From assembly GCF_900103365.1 (NCBI RefSeq), contig NZ_LT629703.1:5380501-5444500 (forward strand): 64,000 nucleotides of DNA, given 5' to 3'. Both the position numbers and the translations under genes were made by a program. Shown piece after piece: positions 9,224-16,574 of the stretch (the first letter of the stretch is position 1; each line of letters starts with the position of its first letter). Under the pieces are notes generated by a model. The model saw nothing but the letters and a program-made list of their open reading frames with translations, ran no database searches and was not told where the DNA came from. The DNA is from Afipia sp. GAS231. Lineage in GTDB: Bacteria > Pseudomonadota > Alphaproteobacteria > Rhizobiales > Xanthobacteraceae.

Positions 9224-10335
9224 ATGCCGAAGGTGAGGCGGCTGCCGGTGGTGGTGACCAGCACCTTGTCGCCCATCTGCGCTGTCGCCTCCTGGACGAA
9301 GTTCAATCCGCTGCAATGCATCGGGATCAGCACATCTGGATCGAGCGCCTTGATCTCGCCGACCACCTGCTTGAGGTAGTCCGCCGGCGCCGGCCCGAGA
9401 TGGAAGCCGCCGACGATGGCGTGGATCTTCTGGATGCCGGAGACTTCCTGCGCCTGCTTGACCGAATTGACGATGCCGACATGGCCGCAGGAGGAGATCA
9501 CCACGAGGCCCATATCCTTCACGTTGAAACAGGTGGCGTGCTCGTGGATGTGTTCATCGGGCACGATCTTGCCTTCCATCTCGGCTGGCAGGTAGTGACC
9601 GATGTTGCAGCCGAGGCCGTCCTTGATGCCGAATTCGACCCAGGTCTGCGGCAGCACGCGCTCGATACTGCGGCGGGTGATCTTGCCGGTGGTGAAGGCG
9701 TGGCCGGCGATCACCGTCGGCGTTTCGCACAGCACGGTCGTGACCTTCTGCGACGCGAGCTGGCGGCGGTCGAGCGCGCCGAAGTCGGTGAACTGGCCTT
9801 TGGTCGGCGTGGGGTTGACGCGATGGCAGAAATTGTCCTCGCCGCCGGCGTAAAGTTTGACCTCGGCCGGAAGCTTGTCACGGAACTTGTCGAGGAAGCC
9901 GTTGAGGCCGCCGAAATGATCGTAATGCCCGTGACTGACGATCAGCGCGTCGATCTTCGACGGATCGGCGCCGACCAATTCCATGTTGTTGATCAGAACC
10001 TCCGGCGTATAGCCGTAATCCAGCATCAGCGTACGCTGATCACCCGCGGCCTGCGATTCCAGCCACAGCGACAGTCCCCACTCGCTGTGCAGCGGTTTCC
10101 GGAAATCGGCGCCCCTGGCTGTCGGCGTGATCGAGACACCATTGGCCTGCTTGGGGCGGAAGAACGCATCGAAGCTGGAATCGACCAGCACCTTGATCGA
10201 CAGCTTGTCCACCGTCGGCACCGCGATCGGTGCGGCGCTTGCGATCTCGACGCAGGAAAATGCGCTTGTGGCTGCGATGCCGGCGAAGGCGGCTGACGCT
10301 TTCAGAAAATCACGGCGGGCGAGGTTCTCGGTCAT
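9220..10335 (-). CDS. Tat-exported metallo-beta-lactamase-fold hydrolase (COG1237-like)
   Basis: A 371-residue protein with a twin-arginine signal (ARRDFLKASAAFAGIAATSA), so it is probably folded with metal in the cytoplasm and then exported. The metal-binding motif SHGHYDHFGG is near residue 133, with further His residues in SSCGHVGI, GGFHLGPA and IPMHCSGL. This pattern matches the COG1237 group, annotated by homology with the archaeal RFA-P synthase-like proteins. The start was chosen at MTENLARRDF, which gives an intact Tat signal. Its stop overlaps the SCO-like gene start, so the two exported metalloproteins form an operon. The substrate is unknown. Confidence 0.88.
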   Translation of the reverse strand: MTENLARRDFLKASAAFAGIAATSAFSCVEIASAAPIAVPTVDKLSIKVLVDSSFDAFFRPKQANGVSITPTARGADFRKPLHSEWGLSLWLESQAAGDQRTLMLDYGYTPEVLINNMELVGADPSKIDALIVSHGHYDHFGGLNGFLDKFRDKLPAEVKLYAGGEDNFCHRVNPTPTKGQFTDFGALDRRQLASQKVTTVLCETPTVIAGHAFTTGKITRRSIERVLPQTWVEFGIKDGLGCNIGHYLPAEMEGKIVPDEHIHEHATCFNVKDMGLVVISSCGHVGIVNSVKQAQEVSGIQKIHAIVGGFHLGPAPADYLKQVVGEIKALDPDVLIPMHCSGLNFVQEATAQMGDKVLVTTTGSRLTFGI

Positions 10336-10535
10336 AGGATGTCTCCCAATTAAGTCGTTACCAGATCCGCAAAACCTGCCCACAAGCTTAAGCCCAAATC
10401 CATGCCGCCTCAACGCGTCATCACATTCGCGCGCGGGCGTGCCGGTGCCATTGACTCAAGGGTACGACCCGGCTCAAATCCATGCATCCGCATCCATTTC
10501 GAGATGCGCTTCAATTTCATGCAGGGACAGCGCCC

Positions 10536-11243
10536 ATGATCGACCTTCATTACTGGTCCACGCCGAACGGCCACAAGATAACGATGTTTCTTGAAGAGGC
10601 CGCCCTGGAGTACAAGATTTTCCCTGTCGTCATCGGCAAGGGTGATCAGTTCAAGCCGGAATTTCTGGCGATCGCACCGAACAACCGCATTCCGGCGATG
10701 GTCGATCACGCGCCGAAGGGCGGCGGAAAACCGATCTCGATCTTCGAGTCCGGCGCGATGCTGCTGTATCTGGCGGAGAAGACCGGAAAATTCCTGCCCG
10801 CCGACCTCTACGGCCGCTACGACGCGATCCAGTGGACGTTCTGGCAGATGGGCGGGCTCGGGCCGATGGCCGGGCAGAACCACCACTTCCGCAACTACGC
10901 CGTCGAAAAGCTGCCTTACGCGATCGACCGCTACGTGAACGAGACCAACCGGCTCTATGGCGTGCTCAACAAGCGCCTGTCGGACCGCGAGTTCGTCGCC
11001 GGCGACTATTCGATCGCGGATATGGCGGCCTATCCCTGGATCGTGCCCTACAAGAACCAGGGCCAGAACATCGACGACTTCCCGCATCTCAAGCGCTGGA
11101 TGGAAACTATCGGCGCGCGGCCGGCGACGATGCGCGCCTATGCCAAGGCGAAAGAGGTCAACCCGAACTTCGGCCAGCCCGCGATCCGCACCGAGGAAGA
11201 GCGCAAGCTGCTGTTCGGTCAGACCGCGGCGGTGGTGAAGTAG
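10536..11243 (+). CDS. Glutathione S-transferase family protein (YfcG-like)
   Basis: A 235-residue GST. The N-terminal thioredoxin-like domain (LHYWSTPNGHKITMFLEE) carries the Pro and the ESGAML glutathione-binding turn (I-F-E-S-G-A). The C-terminal helical domain has the WQMGGLGPMAGQNHHF segment typical of the Nu-class YfcG disulfide-bond oxidoreductases. The ATG at 10536 follows CAGGGACAG. The family reduces disulfides or peroxides with two glutathiones; the physiological substrate here is unknown. The gene is separated by two palindromic repeats from a second, unrelated GST gene downstream. Confidence 0.9.
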   Translation: MIDLHYWSTPNGHKITMFLEEAALEYKIFPVVIGKGDQFKPEFLAIAPNNRIPAMVDHAPKGGGKPISIFESGAMLLYLAEKTGKFLPADLYGRYDAIQWTFWQMGGLGPMAGQNHHFRNYAVEKLPYAIDRYVNETNRLYGVLNKRLSDREFVAGDYSIADMAAYPWIVPYKNQGQNIDDFPHLKRWMETIGARPATMRAYAKAKEVNPNFGQPAIRTEEERKLLFGQTAAVVK

Positions 11244-11261
11244 CGAACGACATGCACCGCT

Positions 11262-11360
11262 GTCATCATCCGCGAAGGCGGATGATCCAGTAAGCGCCAC
11301 CGCTCATCGCTACCACAACCGCCGCGGCGTACTGGATGCCCCGCCTTCGCGGGGCATGAC
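11262..11360. repeat. Palindromic repeat (family D, single copy in window)
   Basis: A 99-bp imperfect inverted repeat: ATCATCCGCGAAGGCGGATGAT and GCCCCGCCTTCGCGGGGC each form a strong internal hairpin, flanking a GCCGCGGCGTACTGGATG segment complementary to the left side (ATCCAGTA). It fills the gap between two GST genes together with a family C element. Confidence 0.75.
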
Positions 11361-11380
11361 AGGAGGGGGCTGACCAAATC

Positions 11381-11500
11381 CGTCATTGCGAGCCAACGGG
11401 TCGCGCGAATGCGCGCCCGATGACAGGCTCCGCGAAGCAATCCATCGTGCGGCAAAGCAAGGATGGATTGCTTCGTCGCTTGCGCTCCTCGCAATGACGG
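11381..11500. repeat. Palindromic repeat family C, copy 1
   Basis: A 120-bp element bounded by CGTCATTGCGAG and its inverse CGCAATGACG, with inner arms GCGAAGCAATCCATC and GATGGATTGCTTCG. A shorter copy of the same family lies at 15502-15587. No coding capacity. Confidence 0.88.
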
Positions 11501-11539
11501 GTAGTTTGGCGGCTGTCTTCGAACAGGATCGCCGCCCCA

Positions 11540-12235
11540 ATGTCACTCAAACTCTACGAACTCGTCGGCGCCGACGCCGGCCGTCCGTTCAGCCCGTTCT
11601 GCTGGCGGACGCGGATGGCACTGGCGCATAAGGGGCTGTCGGCGGAAACGATCCCGTGGTGTTTTACCGAGAAGGAAGCGATCGCGCCGCACAAGTCCGA
11701 CAAGGTGCCGGTGCTGCTCGACGGTGAAACGCCGGTTGTCGATTCCTGGGCGATCGCGAATTATCTGGAAGATCGCTATCCGGACCGGCCGTCGCTGTTC
11801 GGCGGCGAGGGCGGCCGCGCCATGGCGCGGATGCTGAACTGGTGGGGCGATCTGAGCATCGTCGGCGGCATCTTTCCGATGATCATCGCCGACATCCCGC
11901 TTAACCTGAAGCCGGTCGACGCCGCCTATTTTCGCAAGACGCGCGAAGCGCGCTTCGGCAAGCCGCTGGAGGAAGTCATGGCCGGCCGCGACAAGGCCGT
12001 CGAAGGCTTTCGCAAATCGCTCGACCCGCTGCGGCTGACCCTGAAGACGCAACAATTTCTCGGTGGCGCCGCGCCGAACTACGCCGACTATATCGTGTTC
12101 GGCCCGTTCCAGTGGGCGCGCGTGGTCTCACCGTTCAGGCTGCTGGCCGAAGACGATCCGGTCTATGCCTGGCGCGAACGGTTGCTCGATGCGTTCGACG
12201 GCATGGCGCGGAAATCGCCGGGCTATCCGGCATAG
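11540..12235 (+). CDS. Glutathione S-transferase, LigE/beta-etherase-like
   Basis: A 231-residue GST. The N terminus SLKLYELVGADAGRPFSPFCWR and the segment DKVPVLLDG...VVDSWAIANYLE give the thioredoxin-fold domain with cis-Pro and the DSW glutathione turn. The overall pattern resembles the beta-etherase (LigE) branch, whose members cleave aryl ether bonds in lignin-derived dimers with glutathione. No lignin catabolic genes are adjacent, so the catalytic role is only a family-level suggestion. The downstream kinase-like gene follows after 35 bp on the same strand and is probably co-transcribed. Confidence 0.85.
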   Translation: MSLKLYELVGADAGRPFSPFCWRTRMALAHKGLSAETIPWCFTEKEAIAPHKSDKVPVLLDGETPVVDSWAIANYLEDRYPDRPSLFGGEGGRAMARMLNWWGDLSIVGGIFPMIIADIPLNLKPVDAAYFRKTREARFGKPLEEVMAGRDKAVEGFRKSLDPLRLTLKTQQFLGGAAPNYADYIVFGPFQWARVVSPFRLLAEDDPVYAWRERLLDAFDGMARKSPGYPA

Positions 12236-12270
12236 GCTTCGACCGGCCGCCGCCACCATTGGACAAGACC

Positions 12271-13278
12271 ATGAGCAACGACCCCTTTGCCGCACTTCCG
12301 GCCGCCCGGCGCGACGTCGCGGTTTCGGCGATCGCGGCCGTGCTTGATGCCACGGCTGCCGTCAACGTCAGGCCTGCGACGGGCGGTGTGTCGGGGGCGG
12401 GGGTTTTTCTGATTGAGGCGGGCCACCGTCGCTTCGTATTGCGCCTGGAAGGGCAGCCTAGTCCGCTGCGCAACCCGCACCAGTATGACTCGATGCGGAT
12501 CGCCGCCGAAGCGGGTCTCGCGCCGCGAATTCATTATCTCGATGCGAACGACCGGGTCGTGATGATGGATTTCGTCGAGGACCAGCCGCTCGATACCTAT
12601 CCGGGCGGCCCACTGGGTTTGGCGCAGGCGACCGGAGCACTGTTGAAGCAGCTACAGGGCTTGCCGCTGTTTTCGCGCTTCATCGAATACCCCGAGATCG
12701 TCCGCCGGGTCTGGGCGCATGTTTGCAAAACCGGTCTGTTCGCCGATGGCGTTCTCGATGCCGCTTCGCAACGGCTGATTGACATACGCAAGGCCTATGT
12801 CCTCGACGCCAACGCGCACGTCTCCAGCCATAACGATTTCCTGCCGCGCAACCTCTTGTTCGACGGCAAACGATTGTGGCTGATCGACTGGGAGAACGCC
12901 TTCTGCAACGATCCCCTCGTTGATCTCGCAACCGCGCTCGACAACTTTGCGCCGTCATTGGCGCTGGAAGAAGTGTTGTTGCAGGCTTGCCTCGGCCGGC
13001 CGCCGGATCGCCATTTGCGCGAGCGACTTGCGCTGGCGCGTTCTCTGACCCGCCTGTTTTATGCGGGTGTCCTGTTCAGCGCTTCGGCATCGGCCCCGCG
13101 GGCAAGGCCCGATGCCGACCTTTCGGCGCCAACCGCCGCCGAATTCGAACGATCGATCCGCGATCGACGGCTGCTACCCGAAACACCCGAGACCAGCCAT
13201 GTTCTTGGCAAGATGTATCTGGCGTCGTTCCTGTCCGGCGCGGTGCCGCCCGGATTGCCGCCGATGTATATGCGCTAG
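12271..13278 (+). CDS. Aminoglycoside-phosphotransferase-fold (APH) small-molecule kinase
   Basis: A 335-residue protein with the APH/choline-kinase fold. It shows the Brenner loop SSHNDFLPRNLLFDG (catalytic Asp, Mg-binding Asn) near residues 188-202 and the DFG-equivalent LIDWENAFCNDPLVDLA. An N-terminal Gly-rich segment (TGGVSGAGVFLIEAG) and the RFVLRLEG Lys/Arg-strand correspond to the nucleotide-binding lobe. The start is the ATG at 12271; the longer frame merely reads through the GST gene. This fold phosphorylates many alcohols (choline, sugars, nucleosides), so antibiotic resistance should not be assumed. It ends 15 bp from a convergent gene. Confidence 0.85.
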   Translation: MSNDPFAALPAARRDVAVSAIAAVLDATAAVNVRPATGGVSGAGVFLIEAGHRRFVLRLEGQPSPLRNPHQYDSMRIAAEAGLAPRIHYLDANDRVVMMDFVEDQPLDTYPGGPLGLAQATGALLKQLQGLPLFSRFIEYPEIVRRVWAHVCKTGLFADGVLDAASQRLIDIRKAYVLDANAHVSSHNDFLPRNLLFDGKRLWLIDWENAFCNDPLVDLATALDNFAPSLALEEVLLQACLGRPPDRHLRERLALARSLTRLFYAGVLFSASASAPRARPDADLSAPTAAEFERSIRDRRLLPETPETSHVLGKMYLASFLSGAVPPGLPPMYMR

Positions 13279-13293
13279 CGTCGCAACATCAGC

Positions 13294-13863
13294 TCAGCGG
13301 AATCTCCCGGCGCTGGTGCGCAGCTGGGGTTCACAGACCGGCAAATATCCCGGTCGGAGGGCGGGGCCGCCGAACCGCAACATGTCGAAGCGAATTGACT
13401 CCGGAAAGTCCGCGATGGTGATGCCGGGCTGGTCGAAGGCCTGCGCGACAGCGTCCGTGAGGCGCTGATCGAGCGGCGTCGAAAAGGTGACGACGGCGGC
13501 CTTCAGCTTTTCCTGGCTGCACACGGTCGGCATGTTCGCGAGCCTCGGACAGTCCAGCTTGATCTGCCAGGCATGGACATAGGCCGTCAGCGCATCGACG
13601 AAATTTTGCTTCATGGTGCTGTCGCACGGCGACAGCGCAAAGCCGGTCGCGGCTTGCAGCGCTTCGCTCCTGATCGTGTCGAGCGAGCGCATGATGCGCT
13701 CGTTCTCGCGCCGCTTGTCCTGGTCATCTCTGGCGCCCTGATCGCCGGAGGCAAATACCTTCGGCCACGCGCCGACGCTGACGGGAAAGCCGCGCGCGGC
13801 CCATGATACGCCGGCAAACGAGGCCACGAAGGCCAGGGCCACATAGAGGTAGATTCGTTTCAT
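13294..13863 (-). CDS. Exported or membrane-anchored hypothetical protein
   Basis: A 189-residue protein beginning MKRIYLYVALAFVASFAGVSWAARG, a signal peptide or single membrane anchor. A charged segment follows (DQGARDDQDKRRENERIM), then a mainly helical region with three Cys (SPCDST, LDCPRL, TVCSQE) that could form disulfides in the periplasm. No family was recognised. It is convergent with the APH-fold gene and has no obvious operon partner. Confidence 0.65.
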   Translation of the reverse strand: MKRIYLYVALAFVASFAGVSWAARGFPVSVGAWPKVFASGDQGARDDQDKRRENERIMRSLDTIRSEALQAATGFALSPCDSTMKQNFVDALTAYVHAWQIKLDCPRLANMPTVCSQEKLKAAVVTFSTPLDQRLTDAVAQAFDQPGITIADFPESIRFDMLRFGGPALRPGYLPVCEPQLRTSAGRFR

Positions 13864-14009
13864 CGATCCGACTCATCCCAGGATGTTTCGGCAGTTTAAA
13901 TGCAACCTGTTAACGGACCAGCCATTGCCGATTTCCGTCCGCTCATGACGTTCATGCGATCGCAAACGCATCGCTAAGTGTTCCGCTAAAATTTGAGCGA
14001 ATGCAGGCG

Positions 14010-14801
14010 TCAGCGGCCGGTATAGTTCGGCGGCCTTCGCTCGCGCCACGCGGCGAGGCCTTCGACGAGATCGCTGGTCGGAGCCATTGCCGCGAACTGT
14101 TCGCTTTCGACCTGCAGCCCTTCGCCGATCGCCATGTTCAATCCGCGGGTCACGGCGGTGATGATGCTGGCGGCCGCAAGCGGCGAATGGCGCATGATGC
14201 GGCCGGCGAGTTCGCGCGTCGCCGGCAATAGTTCGTCATGCGGCACGACCTTGTTGACGAGGCCGATCTCCAGCGCTCGCGCGGCCGAGAAGGGATCGCC
14301 GGTCAACAGCATTTCCAGCGCGCGCTTGCGCCCGGCCAGCCGTGGCAGCCGCTGGGTGCCGCCGAACGTCGGCGGCATGCCGAGATTGATCTCGGGCTTG
14401 GCAAAGGAGGCGCGGTCGCTGGCGATGGCGAGATGGACGGCTTCGGTGATCTCGCAGCCGCCGCCGAACGCCAAGCCATTGACGGCGGCAATCACTGGCT
14501 TCCTGAATGCTTCGAGGCGCGCAGTCATGGCCTGGCCGCGCCGGACGAAGTCGCGCGCCGCGGTATTCGGTCCGCGGCTGACGCTGCCGGAAAATTCGTG
14601 GATGTCGGCGCCGGCAGAAAACGCGCGTTCGCCGGCGCCGGTGAGCACCACGACGCCGGCGCTGGCATCAACCTCGATCTGGTCGAGCACCGCCATCAGG
14701 CGGTCGATCAATTCGTAGCTGAGCGCATTGAGCTTGTCGGGCCGGTTGAGCGTGATCAGCGCGATCCCGTCCTTGGTTTCGAGCAGTACAGTGTCGGACA
14801 T
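14010..14801 (-). CDS. Enoyl-CoA hydratase/isomerase (crotonase family)
   Basis: A 263-residue crotonase-fold enzyme, expected to hydrate or isomerise an acyl-CoA. The oxyanion-hole segments are visible: ERAFSAGADIHEF near residue 60-72, and GLAFGGGCEI near 105-115, followed by NLGMPPTFGGTQRL. The start MSDTVLLETKDGIALITLNRP gives the canonical N-terminal strand; the longer frame upstream runs into the divergent regulator. The TetR gene starts 87 bp away in the opposite direction, with a candidate operator between them. The specific acyl-CoA is not known. Confidence 0.92.
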   Translation of the reverse strand: MSDTVLLETKDGIALITLNRPDKLNALSYELIDRLMAVLDQIEVDASAGVVVLTGAGERAFSAGADIHEFSGSVSRGPNTAARDFVRRGQAMTARLEAFRKPVIAAVNGLAFGGGCEITEAVHLAIASDRASFAKPEINLGMPPTFGGTQRLPRLAGRKRALEMLLTGDPFSAARALEIGLVNKVVPHDELLPATRELAGRIMRHSPLAAASIITAVTRGLNMAIGEGLQVESEQFAAMAPTSDLVEGLAAWRERRPPNYTGR

Positions 14802-14857
14802 CGGGTCGTCTCCGAGAGGGCAGCATTGCGCGCAGCATAGGAGCCGATCCGGATTGA

Positions 14858-14879
14858 GTATATTCACTGGTCGGTATAC
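14858..14879. promoter_or_regulatory. Candidate TetR operator between enoyl-CoA hydratase and TetR genes
   Basis: The 22-bp site has GTATA and TATAC arms around TTCACTGGTCGG. On the other strand it contains CCGACC. It sits 10 bp before the regulator ATG and 57 bp before the hydratase ATG, where one bound dimer could repress both. The symmetry is limited to five bases per arm, so this is a prediction. Confidence 0.45.
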
Positions 14880-14888
14880 ATTGCCGCC

Positions 14889-15521
14889 ATGGCACGATCC
14901 GCAGTCCCGACCCGCGAGCGCATCATTTCGGCGGCGAATAAGCTGTTCTACAATGACGGCATAAGGGGCGTCAGCGTTGACGCGGTGGCGGCGAAGGCCG
15001 GCGTCACCAAGCGCACGCTGTATTATCATTTCCGGAGCAAGGACGATCTGGTGGCGGCCTATCTCGCCGGCCGCGATCAGCCCAATCTGGCGCTGTTCAA
15101 GCAATGGTTCGCCGAGCGCGACGACGGGTTGCCGGTCCAGGTCGAGCGCATCTTTCGCAGCCTCGCCCGCTCGGCGCGGCATCCGAAATGGAAGGGTTGC
15201 GGCTTCCTGCGCACCTCTGCTGAACTCGCCAACCTGCCCGGACATCCCGCGATCACCATCGGCGCCGCGCACAAGAAGAAATTCGAGGCGTGGCTGCGCG
15301 AGACGTTTACGGCTGCCGGAATTGCCGAGGCGTCAAAACTGTCGCGACAGGTCCTGCTGCTGCTCGACGGCTCCTTTGCCGTCGTCCTGCTGCACCGTGA
15401 TCCCAGCTATATGGAAACCGCCGGCGAAGCCGCGCGATCGTTGGTCGAGGCGGCGCTGCCGGGGCGGAAGAAGGCGCTGGGCGTGCGCGGTGTAATCAGG
15501 ACGTCATTGCGAGGAGCGTAG
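14889..15521 (+). CDS. TetR/AcrR family transcriptional regulator
   Basis: A 210-residue regulator. The N-terminal helix-turn-helix is typical (RERIISAANKLFYNDG, then VDAVAAKAGVTKRTLYYHF), and the remainder is a helical ligand-binding domain. It is transcribed away from the enoyl-CoA hydratase gene and probably represses it and itself. The last codons, RTSLRGA and the TAG, come from a family C palindromic repeat that begins at 15502, so the C terminus has apparently been replaced or extended by the repeat. The helical domain seems complete before that point, so the protein is probably functional. Confidence 0.9.
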   Translation: MARSAVPTRERIISAANKLFYNDGIRGVSVDAVAAKAGVTKRTLYYHFRSKDDLVAAYLAGRDQPNLALFKQWFAERDDGLPVQVERIFRSLARSARHPKWKGCGFLRTSAELANLPGHPAITIGAAHKKKFEAWLRETFTAAGIAEASKLSRQVLLLLDGSFAVVLLHRDPSYMETAGEAARSLVEAALPGRKKALGVRGVIRTSLRGA

Positions 15522-15587
15522 CGACGAAGCAATCCAGTCTTTCTTTGTTTGGTAAGACTGGATTGCTTCGCTTCGCTCGCAATGACG
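15502..15587. repeat. Palindromic repeat family C, copy 2 (supplies the TetR stop codon)
   Basis: An 86-bp inverted repeat: CGTCATTGCGAGGAGCG at the left, GCTCGCAATGACG at the right, inner arms GAAGCAATCCAGTCTT and AAGACTGGATTGCTTCG. The first 20 bases overlap the end of the TetR gene. Confidence 0.9.
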
Positions 15588-15599
15588 GTTGGGCGCCGG

Positions 15600-16274
15600 T
15601 CAAAACCCGCAGCGGGCTCGCAGCATCTCGAGCACGGCGCCGAGGTCGGGCACCACGGCCGCGCAGTTGGCGCGCGAGGCGTCCGTCGGCGGCACCATGT
15701 CGGGCACCATGATGGTGATCGCACCCGCGGCGAGCGCCGACGCCACGCCGTGATTGGAATCCTCGACCGCCACACAGGTTTGCGGCATTACGCCGAACCT
15801 TGACGCTGCCAGCAGATAGAGCTCGGGGCTCGGTTTGCCCCTGACGACGTCGTCGCGGGTCAGGATCGCATTGAAACGGTCGTGGATTCCGGCGAGCCGC
15901 AGATGCGCGTCGGCGGTGCGCCGCGACGAGGAGGTGACGATCGCCATCGGATATTCCGCTGCCTGCAGCGCATCCAGCAGCTCGACCGCGCCGCGTTTCA
16001 CGGGTAACCCGGCCTCCAGAATTTCATCGCGCTTTGCCATGAAGGCCTTGTTGATGTCAGCAAGCGGAAAATCCTCGCCGTAGCGTGCGTGCAGCATGGC
16101 TTCGCATTCCGGCCCCGGCAGACCGACCATCGCATGGCAGAGCGCGACGACGTCGTCGGTATAGCCATGCGCGTGCAGCGCCGCGACCAGGCTGTCGAGA
16201 TAGACCCGTTCAGTGTCGAGCAGCGTGCCGTCCATGTCGAGCAGGACGGCATGCACGTTCCATTTGCCGGTCAC
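15600..16274 (-). CDS. HAD-superfamily hydrolase (beta-phosphoglucomutase/phosphatase-like)
   Basis: A 224-residue HAD enzyme. Motif I is LLDMDGTLLDTE (nucleophile Asp near residue 11), motif II is IVTSSSR, motif III Lys lies in VRGKPSPELY, and motif IV is AVEDSNHGV. A small helical cap between motifs I and II places it with the subfamily I phosphatases such as sugar-phosphate phosphatases. The start is GTG at 16274, which overlaps the TGA of the upstream cysteine-rich gene (GTGA); this overlap decides the start and implies coupling. The substrate is not predictable from sequence alone. Confidence 0.88.
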   Translation of the reverse strand: MTGKWNVHAVLLDMDGTLLDTERVYLDSLVAALHAHGYTDDVVALCHAMVGLPGPECEAMLHARYGEDFPLADINKAFMAKRDEILEAGLPVKRGAVELLDALQAAEYPMAIVTSSSRRTADAHLRLAGIHDRFNAILTRDDVVRGKPSPELYLLAASRFGVMPQTCVAVEDSNHGVASALAAGAITIMVPDMVPPTDASRANCAAVVPDLGAVLEMLRARCGF

Positions 16275-16474
16275 GTTGCCGCCGCGTCTGCGGCGCGCGC
16301 GGCCGCCTTGCGCAGGCAATCCGGGCACAGACAATCGCCGCCGTCCGACGGCATCGGCAGCCGATAGGCTTCGTCCATGCACCAGCACGCCCCCGACAGG
16401 TTGCAGCCGAATTCGGCGCCGCAACTGGCGCAGGCGAGGCGACGTAGGGGCTGGTTTTCTGACCGATTTGTCAT
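16271..16474 (-). CDS. Small cysteine-rich CWC-type protein
   Basis: A 67-residue protein with ACASCGAEFGCN, GACWCMDEAY and CLCPDCLRKA, the arrangement of the cysteine-rich CWC family. Seven Cys in this spacing suggest metal binding. The start MTNRSENQPL was preferred because upstream residues are unrelated to the family. The stop overlaps the HAD hydrolase start (GTGA), so the two products are made from one message. The family has no established function. Confidence 0.8.
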   Translation of the reverse strand: MTNRSENQPLRRLACASCGAEFGCNLSGACWCMDEAYRLPMPSDGGDCLCPDCLRKAAARAADAAAT

Positions 16475-16574
16475 GAACGGGGCCGCATCCCTACACGGAA
16501 TTAATCTCGGGTTCATCTCGAACGGCGGTATAGTCCGGCGCAATATACGCCCGGGAACGTTTTAGGGAAATCGT

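Noticed and set aside
11244..11539. CRISPR-like array suspected from repeated short motifs
   Set aside because: The repeats are two different palindromes, not regularly spaced direct repeats with spacers, and no cas gene is present.
12271..13278. Possible antibiotic-resistance kinase
   Set aside because: The APH fold is shared by many metabolic kinases, and nothing links this gene to drug modification.
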